From the NCBI RefSeq assembly GCF_016772315.1, contig NZ_CP053482.1:1922001-1986000 (forward strand): DNA of 64,000 bases. Reading direction: 5' to 3'. Positions 25,035-33,914 of the stretch are shown here, one piece after another. The stretch is from Thiothrix subterranea (GTDB taxonomy: Bacteria; Pseudomonadota; Gammaproteobacteria; Thiotrichales; Thiotrichaceae). Position numbers and translations under genes: made by a program. Positions within the stretch are counted from its first letter, which is position 1. Each line of letters starts with the position of its first letter. The notes beneath the pieces were generated by a model, which ran no database searches, had not been told where the DNA came from, and was given only the letters and a program-made list of their open reading frames with translations.

Positions 25035-27485
25035 CCAACCAAACACCTGCACCTGTACCACATCGCCCGGTTCGACCGTGGCGGTTTCTTCCGGCAAGAT
25101 AATCAGGCAGTTACCCTTGCTCATGGAACTCAGCACGCCCGAACCCTGATAGCCCGCCTTGTCCACCACCAGCTTGCCCGCTTCACGCCGGACAATGCCG
25201 CGTTGGAATTCGGTGCGCCCCGGCTGCTTTTTCAGGCGGCTTTGGCAGATGGCGTCCAACAGCAAGGGTTCATACTCGGTTTCACCCGCCAGCTTCAGCA
25301 GCGCGGGTTGCACGAATTGCAGGAATGTCACCATCACCGCCACCGGATTCCCCGGCAAGCCAAAGAACAACGCCTTGCCCAAGGTGCCGAATGCCAGCGG
25401 ACGACCGGGTTTGATGGCGATTTTCCAGAAGTTGATTTGCCCCAGTTTAGCTAAAATGCCTTTGATGTAATCCGCTTCGCCCACCGATACCCCGCCGGAA
25501 GTCAGCACCACATCCGCCGCCGCTGCCGCTTGTTGCAACGCTGTTTCGATACTGGCAGGGTCATCACGCACCACCCCCATATCAAGGATGTCGACATTAA
25601 GCTGTTGCAACATGCCGTATAGCGCGTAACGGTTGCTGTCATAAACCTGCCCTTCCGCCAAGGTTTCGCCGATGGAGCGCAATTCGTCACCTGTTGAGAA
25701 AAACGCCACCCGCAACGGGCGCATCACGCTGACTTCAGCAATTCCCAACGATGCTAATACGGCTAAATCTGCCGGATTCACGCGATGTCCTGCTGGTAAG
25801 ACGGTGCTGCCCTGCGCAATGTCTTCCCCTGCTTGGCGCACGTTTTGTCCGGCGCGATGACCCGTGCCGATACGAATGTAACCCTCTGCCCCAGCTTCGG
25901 TGTGTTCCTGCATCACCACGGTATCCGCACCAGCAGGCATGGATGCACCCGTCATAATACGCACGCATTCACCCTTGCCGCATTCGCCGCTGAAGGCTTG
26001 CCCTGCAAACGCTTTGCCGATCACCCGATAAGCGCGGCTGTCATCCCCCGGCAAATCATCACTGCGCAAGGCATAGCCATCCATCGCCGAATTGACGTGA
26101 TTAGGAACGTTGAGCGGGGAAATGACCGCGTGTGCCAACACCTGCCCCAAGGCATCGCGTAACGGGCGTTTCAGCGCGGGCGCAACCGCTTGCAAGTTTG
26201 CCATAATGCGGCGGCGGGCTTCGGTGATCGACAGACTGCCAGGGTCACGCGCATCGGCACAGCTAGGCGCAGTGCGAATGGTGGCGTTGGTATTAGTGAC
26301 AGGGGCAAGCTGGCGAGTACGCCATTGCAGGATAAACTCGGCAATGCTATCCGGCTGATTCAGATCCAACTTGGTGACATGTGCCGGAACATCCAGCGTC
26401 ATATCATCGGTTGCCAGCGCAATCACATGGCTGTCATTCGGGTACAGCAACGGTTTGCCAACGCTGGGGCGATACACTTCGATTTTGGGAATCGCGGTGT
26501 GCTTAAAGCCTTCCACCAACACCAGATCGGCGCAATCACGGTTGACTAAACGCAACACATCCACCAGTTCCGGTTCGCGCTGGGTTTTGCACTCCTGCAT
26601 CATTGCCATGCGTTTGCGTGATGCCAGCACGACTTGGTCAGCACCGGCTTCACGGAAGCGGTAGCTGTCTTTGCCCGGTGTATCCAATTCCAAATTGTGA
26701 TGCCCGTGTTTGATCACCGTCAGGCTCAGACCGGCAGCTTTCAGGCGCGGAATCAATTCGGTCAGCAAGGTGGTTTTGCCCGTGCCGCTCCAAGCGCATA
26801 CGCCGATTACGGGAAAACCATTAGAAGAAACCCCTCCCAACCGCCCAGCCGCTTCAACGCGGCGCTTCGCCCCCTTATCAGGGGAGGAGGAAGATTGTTC
26901 CAGCTCGGCCTGCTGTTGCGGGGTGTTGATATTGCGGAACATGCGGCGGCAATCGGAAAAATCGACGCTTGCCATGCGGTGCTGCGCGTACCACAAGTCA
27001 ATCTTACGGTCGCCATTGGCAAGGAAGGCTTGCAGGCTGGGCAATAAACTCACCGGCAATAGCGCGTGAACCGGTTGCAAGCGTTCACCATCGTGCGCCA
27101 CGGCGATTTCTGCCTGCTCACGTTGCAAGGCTGCCAACAAACGGGCGGCGGTATCCGCTGCCAATTCCGGCGCATCACAGGGAATGGTGAGGATGTAATC
27201 CGTTTGTGCCGCTTGCATCGCCGCTGCAAATCCCGCCAACGGCCCTTGATAGTCACTCAGATCATCACTGATCACTGGATAGTGGTATTGCTGGTAACGT
27301 GCCTGATTGCGGTTGGCATTGATCAGAATAGCATCGACCTGTGGCTGTAAGGCTTCCAGCAGGTATTCGACCAAGGGGCGACCGTGCAATTCGAGCAAGC
27401 CCTTGTCCTGCCCACCCATGCGGCTACCTCTGCCACCTGCCAGAATAACGCCGGTAATCCGGGGAGTGCTATGCGCTTGCGTCAT
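25026..27485 (-). CDS. MobA-MobB-MoeA triple fusion, molybdenum/tungsten cofactor synthesis
   Basis: One 819-residue frame joins three enzymes. Residues about 1-197 are MobA guanylyltransferase (VILAGGRGSRMGGQDKGLL). About 225-395 is MobB, a GTP-binding adapter (CAWSGTGKTTLLTELIPRL; VLVEGFKH). About 415-819 is MoeA molybdopterin molybdenumtransferase (NSAMDGYALR, IMTGASMPAGADTVVMQEH, TSGGVSVGEADYIKG, FGLPGNPVAVMVTF). Together they insert the metal and attach GMP. The MobA-MobB linker (residues about 198-220) is built from a copy of the dispersed repeat seen around the DUF559 gene. It is the last gene of tupA-tupB-tupC, coupled to tupC by ATGA. Confidence 0.93.
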   Translation of the reverse strand: MTQAHSTPRITGVILAGGRGSRMGGQDKGLLELHGRPLVEYLLEALQPQVDAILINANRNQARYQQYHYPVISDDLSDYQGPLAGFAAAMQAAQTDYILTIPCDAPELAADTAARLLAALQREQAEIAVAHDGERLQPVHALLPVSLLPSLQAFLANGDRKIDLWYAQHRMASVDFSDCRRMFRNINTPQQQAELEQSSSSPDKGAKRRVEAAGRLGGVSSNGFPVIGVCAWSGTGKTTLLTELIPRLKAAGLSLTVIKHGHHNLELDTPGKDSYRFREAGADQVVLASRKRMAMMQECKTQREPELVDVLRLVNRDCADLVLVEGFKHTAIPKIEVYRPSVGKPLLYPNDSHVIALATDDMTLDVPAHVTKLDLNQPDSIAEFILQWRTRQLAPVTNTNATIRTAPSCADARDPGSLSITEARRRIMANLQAVAPALKRPLRDALGQVLAHAVISPLNVPNHVNSAMDGYALRSDDLPGDDSRAYRVIGKAFAGQAFSGECGKGECVRIMTGASMPAGADTVVMQEHTEAGAEGYIRIGTGHRAGQNVRQAGEDIAQGSTVLPAGHRVNPADLAVLASLGIAEVSVMRPLRVAFFSTGDELRSIGETLAEGQVYDSNRYALYGMLQQLNVDILDMGVVRDDPASIETALQQAAAAADVVLTSGGVSVGEADYIKGILAKLGQINFWKIAIKPGRPLAFGTLGKALFFGLPGNPVAVMVTFLQFVQPALLKLAGETEYEPLLLDAICQSRLKKQPGRTEFQRGIVRREAGKLVVDKAGYQGSGVLSSMSKGNCLIILPEETATVEPGDVVQVQVFGWSG
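26825..26889. repeat. Third copy of the GC palindromic repeat, in frame inside the Mob/Moe fusion
   Basis: Positions 26825-26842 and 26871-26889 match the two halves of the 39-bp DUF559-flanking repeat. In place of one T, 28 bases are inserted that form a hairpin of their own (GCCGC-TTCAAC-GCGGC). The net change of 27 bases keeps the reading frame. The encoded linker reads SSSSPDKG-AKRRVEAAG-RLGGVSS. Confidence 0.85.
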
Positions 27486-28204
27486 GATAAACCTGCTCCT
27501 GAGTGGTGGTGAGTACTGGGCGTTAACGGCACAATCGTAGCCAAGCGTAACGCACTGGTAACGGTTTGCAAAATGCCGTCTTGCAAATGCAGGTGTTGGT
27601 TGACCAACGAGGAAAAATAATCCGGGTCATGGCTGGCAATCAACAGCGCCATACCGTCGTCGCGCAATTGGCGCAACAATTGAATAGTGCGCAGGCGAGC
27701 ATCCTTATCCATATTCGCGGTAGGTTCGTCCAGCAACAATATGCGCGGCTGACGCAACCAAGCCCGTGCCAACGCCACCCGCTGGTATTCACCACCGGAA
27801 AGCGTTTTCGCCGCAGTATCCGCAAGGTGTTCTAAACCTGCCCATTGCAAGGCTTGGCGGATGCGTTCGTGCCGTTGCGCCTTATCCACGGCACGGGGCA
27901 AGGCGTAATTGAGGTTGTCACGTACACTGCCTTCAAACAAATACGGTTGCTGGTGCAAATACAGCACGCTATCGCGCAGCCGTTTGCGGTATTGCGACCA
28001 ATTCAGCAGGCTAAAGCCAGTATCTGCCTCAAACTGCTTAGGCTGATCAAAACCACCGAGAATGCGCAGCAAGGTGGTTTTGCCTGCGCCATTAGCGCCC
28101 GTCAGCAGGCAACATTCGCCCTGACTCAGGCGCAATGCCAGCCCATTTAAAATCGGGCGTTTGCCGTGGTATTGATGAATCTGACGAAAATGCAGTGTAT
28201 TCAT
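27482..28204 (-). CDS. tupC: Tungstate ABC transporter, ATP-binding protein
   Basis: From the ATG at 28204, which overlaps the tupB stop, the product has 240 residues. It shows Walker A TGANGAGKTTLLRIL, signature LSGGEYQRVALARAWL and Walker B ILLLDEPTANMD. It energises the permease TupB. The frame is open further upstream but that part overlaps tupB. Its end overlaps the start of the Mob/Moe fusion by ATGA, tying uptake to cofactor synthesis. Confidence 0.9.
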   Translation of the reverse strand: MNTLHFRQIHQYHGKRPILNGLALRLSQGECCLLTGANGAGKTTLLRILGGFDQPKQFEADTGFSLLNWSQYRKRLRDSVLYLHQQPYLFEGSVRDNLNYALPRAVDKAQRHERIRQALQWAGLEHLADTAAKTLSGGEYQRVALARAWLRQPRILLLDEPTANMDKDARLRTIQLLRQLRDDGMALLIASHDPDYFSSLVNQHLHLQDGILQTVTSALRLATIVPLTPSTHHHSGAGLS

Positions 28205-28902
28205 GAACCTATGTACCCTTTGCCTTGAAAATGATGCAGCAAAATATTGAGGGTAAACGCCAGCACCAGCAACACCATGCCCAGCGCAATGCCTTGAGCA
28301 AATTCGCCTTTGCTGGTTTCCAGCGCAATCGCCGTGGGAATATTGCGGGTATGGTGCAAAATATTGCCACCGAGCATCATCGACGCACCCACTTCCGAAA
28401 TAATGCGCCCAAAGGACGCTAATACCGCCGCCAGCAAGCCAAAGCGGACTTCGTAGGTAACGGTCAATAAAGCGCGAAACGGTGATGCGCCCAAAGTGCG
28501 TGCTGTTTCCCACGCCCGCCGATCCGCCGCTTGCAGGGCGGAATGCCCAATGGAAACCAGCATCGGAAACGCCAACACAATTTGCCCCAAGACTATCGCC
28601 GTCTGCGTAAACAGCAGGCGAAATTCGCCCAGTGGCCCTTGGCGTGACAGCAACAAATACAGCGTCAACCCAATCACCACCGTCGGCACAGACAGTAAGG
28701 TACTGAACAGCGAAATCGTCAAGCGTCTACCGGGAAATTGCCCATACGCCAGCACAAAGGCCAACAGCAAAGCGGGCGGGGTGGCAATGAGTAAGGCAAT
28801 GGCGGAAACTTCAAAGGAAATAGCGACGATTTCCCACAATGCCGCATCCCCGTTGAACAACAGGGATAGGGCTTCAGCGGTGGCATCCAGCAAACTTGCC
28901 AT
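28201..28902 (-). CDS. tupB: Tungstate ABC transporter, permease
   Basis: The 233-residue protein has about five to six membrane helices and the binding-protein-dependent transport motif near the centre (ETARTLGASPFRALLTVTY), which contacts the ATPase. Similarity is to TupB/WtpB-type permeases for tungstate or molybdate. It lies 6 bp after tupA. Confidence 0.9.
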   Translation of the reverse strand: MASLLDATAEALSLLFNGDAALWEIVAISFEVSAIALLIATPPALLLAFVLAYGQFPGRRLTISLFSTLLSVPTVVIGLTLYLLLSRQGPLGEFRLLFTQTAIVLGQIVLAFPMLVSIGHSALQAADRRAWETARTLGASPFRALLTVTYEVRFGLLAAVLASFGRIISEVGASMMLGGNILHHTRNIPTAIALETSKGEFAQGIALGMVLLVLAFTLNILLHHFQGKGYIGS

Positions 28903-28908
28903 GCGTGC

Positions 28909-29784
28909 TTATTGAGCCGTGGCGGGTGCTGCGGTTTTAGCGTCGGTGTTCGCGGTGCTGGTGTCGGCATTCGGGGTAAACAGCACAGAACCATTGACTT
29001 TAAATTCACCAATCGCTTGTTGCCCTTCGGCAGACACCAGCCAATCAATCAAGGCTTGAGCGCCAGCATGGTTAATGTCGGGGTAACGGGTTTGGCTCAC
29101 CGCCATGATACCGTAAGGGTTAAACAGGTCTTTGTCGCCTTCGTGGAGGACTTTCAGGGGGGATTTGTCCGCCACCGATAACCAGGTTCCCCGATCCGCC
29201 AAAGTGTATGCCGACAGTTCGCCCGCCATTTGAATCACTTTTTCCATGCCATCGCCCGCCTCACGGTACCAGTCACCGGCAGGTTTGAGTTTGGCGGTTT
29301 CCCACAGTTTCAGTTCTTTCTTGTGTGTACCGGAATCATCGCCACGGGAAATAAACAGCGCGGCTTTGCTGGCAATTTTGCCGAACGCTTCCGGGGCAGT
29401 GGTGGAACCTTTAAGTGCGGCGGGGTCTGCTTCGGGGCCTAGCACAATGAAATCGTTGTACATCACCGGGTAACGCTGGTCGCCGAAGCCTTTTGCGACG
29501 AATTCTTTTTCCGCAGCGGGCGCGTGAGAAAGCACCACATCCACGTCGCCATCTTCACCCATTTTCAGCGCTTTGCCCGAACCAACCGCAATCACTTGCA
29601 CACTGTAGCCAGTTTTCGTCTCGAATTTGGGCAGGATGTCTTGCAATAAACCGGAATTCTCGGTGCTGGTGGTGGTCGCCATTTTGATGACTTTGGGGGC
29701 GGCGGGGGTGGTTTCCTTCGCCAGCAGTAACGGGGTGCTCAACAGGGTTAAGCTCAATAGGGCAGCGGTCAGTAAAGGCTTCAT
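28909..29784 (-). CDS. tupA: Tungstate-binding periplasmic protein
   Basis: The ATG at 29784 has AAGGAG just upstream and starts a signal peptide (LLTAALLSLTLLSTPLLLA). The 291-residue product shows TTTSTENSGLLQDILPKFE, the TupA signature that chelates the oxyanion, and SRGDDSGTHKKEL. TupA proteins bind tungstate with high affinity. The C-terminus has a low-complexity Ala/Thr tail. It is the first gene of the tup-mob operon; a 175-bp upstream region lies between it and hsdS, with no regulatory element I can name. Confidence 0.92.
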   Translation of the reverse strand: MKPLLTAALLSLTLLSTPLLLAKETTPAAPKVIKMATTTSTENSGLLQDILPKFETKTGYSVQVIAVGSGKALKMGEDGDVDVVLSHAPAAEKEFVAKGFGDQRYPVMYNDFIVLGPEADPAALKGSTTAPEAFGKIASKAALFISRGDDSGTHKKELKLWETAKLKPAGDWYREAGDGMEKVIQMAGELSAYTLADRGTWLSVADKSPLKVLHEGDKDLFNPYGIMAVSQTRYPDINHAGAQALIDWLVSAEGQQAIGEFKVNGSVLFTPNADTSTANTDAKTAAPATAQ

Positions 29785-29959
29785 GTAGATCTCCTTGGTT
29801 ATAGGGGTTAAGCGGTAGAGCAATCCCTATGCCATCTGCAAAAAAGCCCCTGAAAATAGTACTTAAGCCAAGGTTGGTAAAGGTTGCGGGGCGGAAAATT
29901 GGGTTATTGTGTCTAATTTGCTGGAATCCGTTAGGGTCAAAATGTCCCAACACGCTTTT

Positions 29960-31132
29960 TCACAACTCGCCCGCAAACGCCCGCTGACTCAGCGCGTTGA
30001 ACTGCGCTTCGGCTTGCGCTTGTGACGCTTTCAGCTTCGCCTTCAAACCTTCCACTTTCTGCACGCGCCGCGCAAATTCCCGCTGCAACTCAATCAGCGG
30101 AACTGGTAAAAATAAGTTTTGAATCTGCTCTTTTGTTATGGCTTCACGTGTAGCACCTGCTGATTTTGCAACATTCATCAGAAGTTTTTTATATGATTGA
30201 TTAACTAGTGTATAAAGCAAGTATTCAGGAACAAGTAGCTTAGCCCGAATAATACATACATGCTGATTAACTCGTGCAGGCAAAATAGCATTATCAACAA
30301 TTGCACACCGACAAACAGACGCACCTGTTATATTTAGCAAAACATCATTTTCTTCCACAACGACATTTGATAATTTATTTGCTTGTTTATCTGTTAGAAA
30401 TGCCAAATTTTTGTGAAGAAATTGACAATCATGAATATTAAGGCTTCTAATTAAAGAAACTCCTTCGCTTATATATGATTCTTTACCTCCTGTTGGCGTT
30501 GAACCACTGCCAATTTTTTCCGCCAAACTACCAAGCGGCTTAACATCCCATCCCTTCGGGTTCGTTACCGGATCACCAAACATCTCCAAAAATACCGACC
30601 GCAAGAACTCATCCGCCAGTTGAAGCGCTTGCTGGCGTTTGCGGCGGATGGCATCGGCTTTGTCGAGGATGGCGGCGATGCGTTGTTGTTCGGGGAGTGG
30701 TGGGAGGGGGATTTCATGTTCCCAAAAAACACCCATTGCAACACGAGGCATTTTTGCCCCAGCCGTTTGACTAGATACCCACTCTACAAATTTTGGTGAA
30801 CGCAGATAATAGGCAAGATATGTTCGATCTAGTCTATTTTTGTCTGGTAACATTGGAATCAGCTCGGTTGTTCCAATGCCTTTTTCATCAGGAAGGATGA
30901 CCTTGTTCAAATAAGGGCGCAGTTTAGAATAAAGAACATACCTTTCATCAAACCAGTGAGTCGAACTACCAGCTTTTGAGTAGGGCTGAATATCTTTTTT
31001 AAGAAGTTTGCCCGTGTCTGATTCAATGTGATCAAGTGTTATTTGCCAAATATTTTGATCATTATTTGTATTTTTCACTTTTAATGGTTTTGATGGCGCA
31101 ACTTCAGATAGTTTTGCATATTGCCAACTCAC
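29960..31132 (-). CDS. hsdS: Type I restriction-modification specificity subunit HsdS
   Basis: A GTG start at 31132 with GGAG upstream gives 390 residues. Two target-recognition domains (about 1-140 and 200-350) alternate with conserved helical spacers (LPPLPEQQRIAAILDKADAI after the first; LIELQREFARRVQKVEGLK after the second). It sets the DNA sequence recognised by HsdM and HsdR. The recognition domains are visibly AT-richer than the spacers, a mark of domain exchange. Its partners hsdM and hsdR lie upstream on the same strand, separated by toxin-antitoxin genes. Confidence 0.93.
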   Translation of the reverse strand: MSWQYAKLSEVAPSKPLKVKNTNNDQNIWQITLDHIESDTGKLLKKDIQPYSKAGSSTHWFDERYVLYSKLRPYLNKVILPDEKGIGTTELIPMLPDKNRLDRTYLAYYLRSPKFVEWVSSQTAGAKMPRVAMGVFWEHEIPLPPLPEQQRIAAILDKADAIRRKRQQALQLADEFLRSVFLEMFGDPVTNPKGWDVKPLGSLAEKIGSGSTPTGGKESYISEGVSLIRSLNIHDCQFLHKNLAFLTDKQANKLSNVVVEENDVLLNITGASVCRCAIVDNAILPARVNQHVCIIRAKLLVPEYLLYTLVNQSYKKLLMNVAKSAGATREAITKEQIQNLFLPVPLIELQREFARRVQKVEGLKAKLKASQAQAEAQFNALSQRAFAGEL

Positions 31133-31151
31133 AGCAGGTTCTCCGTTGTTC

Positions 31152-31212
31152 TTATTCCAGAAATTGGAATAACGAGCGGGCTTATTCCAGTTTGGAGGCT
31201 AAATTGGAATAA
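31152..31212. promoter_or_regulatory. Two tandem palindromes (TTATTCCA/TGGAATAA) before hsdS
   Basis: TTATTCCA (31152-31159) faces TGGAATAA (31165-31172) across 5 bases, and a second pair TTATTCCA (31182-31189)/TGGAATAA (31205-31212) follows across 15 bases. Four identical half-sites within 61 bp, starting 20 bp upstream of the hsdS start, look like a double operator. The regulator is unknown; the ribbon-helix-helix antitoxin encoded at 31841 is a candidate. Confidence 0.5.
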
Positions 31213-31222
31213 GGCTCTTGCT

Positions 31223-31247
31223 CCCTTCACCCCTTGCGGGGGAAGGG
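31223..31247. repeat. GC-rich hairpin repeat between fic and the hsdS operator
   Basis: CCCTTC-A-CCCC pairs with GGGG-GAAGGG around TTGC, with a single bulged A, and is followed by a G-rich tail to about 31261. It resembles the common CCCTCACCCC-type dispersed repeats. It could slow transcription after fic. Confidence 0.45.
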
Positions 31248-31271
31248 CTGGGGATGGGGGGTTCTTCCAAC

Positions 31272-31841
31272 TCAAGGGATTGCCTCCAAAGCATCAAAAA
31301 TGCACTGTTCCATCAACGCATAGTCACCCGCGTGTGATTCCTTAGAAGCCTGTATCCAGCGGCTAGGCTCAAGTCGCAACAGGTCGATAGGATGCCCCGC
31401 CCGTTCAGCCAATTGTTCAAGGTATTGTAACTGGGTACGCCCGTTACCCTCGCGGAAGGGATGCACGTAATTGACATCCCCCATAATCCGCCCCGCGTGA
31501 CGGGCAAACTCACTCGCTGTCAGGTTGCGTAAGTAATGCTTGGCAACGATACGCTTGTGGACATCCGCCATTCCCGTCCCAATAAATTGGCGGAACTGGA
31601 AATCCTGACCACCCTTACTGATTTCAACCGTGCGGATTTCACCCGCCCATGCGTAAATATCCTGAAACAGATTCCGATGAATGGCTTGAAGATGGGCAAG
31701 ATCAAAATTTCCTTCTGGGCAACCCTGTTCCATGCGTTGGCTAACGAGCAGCCGTTCTGCCATGTCCAATTCGGCACGGCTTTTAAGCCCCAGCTTATTT
31801 TTGAGGACGCTGTAATCCGGTGGGTAACAATAACTATCCAT
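31272..31841 (-). CDS. fic: Fic-family AMP-transferase toxin
   Basis: The ATG at 31841 shares one base with the stop of the antitoxin gene. The 189-residue protein has the Fic core: FQDIYAWAGEIRTVEISKGG (flap region) and the active-site loop HPFREGNGRTQLQYLEQLA. The catalytic His, Phe, Gly-Asn-Gly-Arg are present, but the third residue after GNGR is Leu where the family motif HxFx(D/E)GNGRxxR has Arg. Fic proteins transfer AMP or other groups to target proteins such as gyrase and are held in check by an antitoxin. It sits between hsdM and hsdS. Confidence 0.88.
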   Translation of the reverse strand: MDSYCYPPDYSVLKNKLGLKSRAELDMAERLLVSQRMEQGCPEGNFDLAHLQAIHRNLFQDIYAWAGEIRTVEISKGGQDFQFRQFIGTGMADVHKRIVAKHYLRNLTASEFARHAGRIMGDVNYVHPFREGNGRTQLQYLEQLAERAGHPIDLLRLEPSRWIQASKESHAGDYALMEQCIFDALEAIP

Positions 31842-32170
31842 CAACCCATGTCTGCAAACAGGCTTTTGTCTTGCAGTTTGCGGGTCAGGTAGGCAATGCG
31901 TTGTTCATCTGACCAGCCTTTCGCATCGAATGACGCAAACAAGGCTTTTTCCTTGCCGGTCAGCGGGTTGCTTTCAATCGCGCTCAAGTGATGGCTGATT
32001 TGCCGCCGTTTAAGCCGTACCGGAGACACTTCAGCAGTATTGGCTTGTTGCAAAGCTTGCATACCCGCCTGCAAGATTTCACTTAAGGCTTGGGTAACAG
32101 AGGCGTACTTGCCCTGCTTGACTTGGACTTGAATATAACTTTCAACGTGTTGCGGCAGTGATATGTTCAT
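31841..32170 (-). CDS. Ribbon-helix-helix antitoxin paired with Fic
   Basis: The 109-residue protein begins with a ParD-like ribbon-helix-helix (MNISLPQHVESYIQVQVKQG, then YASVTQALSEILQAGMQAL). Its C-terminal half (HLSAIESNPLTGKEKALFAS ... WSDEQRIAYL) resembles the short helical inhibitors of Fic proteins, whose key element is a Ser/Thr-x-x-x-Glu helix; here SAIES is close but not exact. It would bind both DNA and the Fic active site. Tight coupling to fic supports a toxin-antitoxin pair. Confidence 0.75.
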   Translation of the reverse strand: MNISLPQHVESYIQVQVKQGKYASVTQALSEILQAGMQALQQANTAEVSPVRLKRRQISHHLSAIESNPLTGKEKALFASFDAKGWSDEQRIAYLTRKLQDKSLFADMG

Positions 32171-32216
32171 GATTATCTATCTGTTACGGCTCTGTACGAA
32201 TTATACCAGACTTTGC

Positions 32217-33803
32217 TTACAGCATCCCTTCCAGCGCTTCCAAATCCTCCAAAATCTCGCTCTCCAACGCCTTCAACTTCCCCAAAATCACCTTAGGCGC
32301 ATCATAGCGCTCTTCTGCATACACCACTTCCTTGTAGCGGTTAATCGAAAGATCGTACTTGTTCGCCGCAATCTCTGCCTTTGCCACCACAAACGCCTGC
32401 TGGGTCTTATCGCCAAACGCCCCCGCAATCGCTTCCTCTGCGGCATTCGCCAGCACCAGCGCCCGGTATGCCTGCCAACGCGCAATCACCTGCGGCAAAT
32501 CATTCGCCTCCTGCGGGGTACGTTTATCATCCAGCGAATAGCCATCCGCCAGCACATCGTAAAACCACACCCGTTCCGTCGTGCCGCCTTTGGTGAACAG
32601 CAAAATCGCCGTGGAAACGCCCGCATACGGCTTAAACACCCCGCTCGGCAACGACACAATTCCTTCCAACTGATTGTTTTCGATCAAACTCTGGCGTAAC
32701 TGCTGATGCGCATTGCTCGACCCAAACAGCACCCCATCCGGCACGATTACCGCAGCCCGCCCGCCCAATTTCAACGCCCGCAAAATGTGCGCCACAAACA
32801 GCAACTCGGTCTTTTTGGTCTTCACCACACCCAACACATCGGGGTTCACATTGCTCTCATCCAAACTGCCCTTGAACGGCGGATTGGCGAGGATCACATC
32901 GAAAAAATCCTCTTCCTGACGCGGAAAATTCGCCTTAATCGACTTGCTCAAACTGTCCTGATACAAAATATTCGCATCACTCACCCCGTGCAGCAGCATA
33001 TTCATGCTCGACACCCGCAACATGGTGGTATCGAAATCAAACCCCCAGAACATCTGGCTATTGATATGCTCGCGGTACTCGCTCAATAAATCGCCGGAAT
33101 AATGCACATTGCCGTCATCATCGGTAAACGTGCCATCCGCGCTGGAATACGTGCGGTTCAAATACTCCATCGTCCGCGCCAAAAAGCCCGCCGTCCCACA
33201 CGCCGGGTCACACACCGTTTCCGTGGGCAACGGCGCAACCAATTCGATCATGGCGTCGATAATGTGGCGCGGCGTGCGGAACTGCCCGTTAATCCCCGCC
33301 GTGGTCAGCTTGCTCAACAAGTATTCGTAAATGTCGCCTTTGGTATCGCTTTTGGTCAGCTCCAGCTTATCCACCATCGCCACTGCCGCCGCCAGCACCG
33401 ACTCGTTTTTAATCGCCAAATCCGCGTCTTGCATGTATTCGCCGATATTCACCAGCCCGCTCAAGGCTTTGCCTTCCGCGCTCAGGTCATCGTTAGGCTG
33501 CTCGCCCATCTGGGTGAAAAACGGGTAAACATTATCCTTCAAGTGCGTGTACAGCGCCTTACCGGAGAGGTTCTTGAAGTTTTTCCAACGTAACAATTGC
33601 CCCTCTGGTGTCGTCGGAAAAATCAGCGTGACGGATGCGCCGCGTGCGGCTTTGCGTTCTGCTGTTTCTTCCTGCATATCCAGCATCCGCGCAAACAGCA
33701 GGTAACTGATCTGCTCGATCACGGTTAAGGGGTTAGTGATGCCGCCTGTCCAGAACTTTTCCCAGAGTTTGTCGATGTCGTTGCGGGCTTGTCCGGTAAG
33801 CAT
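32217..33803 (-). CDS. hsdM: Type I restriction-modification methyltransferase HsdM
   Basis: The ATG at 33803 (AAGGAC upstream) gives 528 residues. An N-terminal helical domain ([20 protein letters not shown]) is followed by the N6-adenine methyltransferase with motif [11 protein letters not shown] near 196 and motif IV NPPF near 305. It methylates adenine and forms the M2S core. It is the first gene of hsdM-antitoxin-fic-hsdS; the antitoxin starts 46 bp after it. Confidence 0.94.
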   Translation of the reverse strand: MLTGQARNDIDKLWEKFWTGGITNPLTVIEQISYLLFARMLDMQEETAERKAARGASVTLIFPTTPEGQLLRWKNFKNLSGKALYTHLKDNVYPFFTQMGEQPNDDLSAEGKALSGLVNIGEYMQDADLAIKNESVLAAAVAMVDKLELTKSDTKGDIYEYLLSKLTTAGINGQFRTPRHIIDAMIELVAPLPTETVCDPACGTAGFLARTMEYLNRTYSSADGTFTDDDGNVHYSGDLLSEYREHINSQMFWGFDFDTTMLRVSSMNMLLHGVSDANILYQDSLSKSIKANFPRQEEDFFDVILANPPFKGSLDESNVNPDVLGVVKTKKTELLFVAHILRALKLGGRAAVIVPDGVLFGSSNAHQQLRQSLIENNQLEGIVSLPSGVFKPYAGVSTAILLFTKGGTTERVWFYDVLADGYSLDDKRTPQEANDLPQVIARWQAYRALVLANAAEEAIAGAFGDKTQQAFVVAKAEIAANKYDLSINRYKEVVYAEERYDAPKVILGKLKALESEILEDLEALEGML

Positions 33804-33914
33804 GGGGTGTCCTTGTACGGATTGGGGCGAATAGTGTGGCTGGCTGGCAAGGGTTTGGCAATAGGCTTTCATGTGCTACCATAATGGGTAACATCGAAAC
33901 CGGAGTAACGCGCC

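Noticed and set aside
28205-28513. N-terminal extension of tupC
   Set aside because: It overlaps tupB in another frame; the ABC domain starts right after the ATG at 28204.
29785-29959. Molybdenum/tungsten cofactor riboswitch before tupA
   Set aside because: I could not see the conserved core or a convincing fold; only an ordinary leader is supported.
31152-31212. Repeated TTATTCCA considered as CRISPR repeats or recombinase sites for hsdS inversion
   Set aside because: Half-sites are 8 bases with uneven spacing, and no second hsdS fragment or recombinase gene is nearby.
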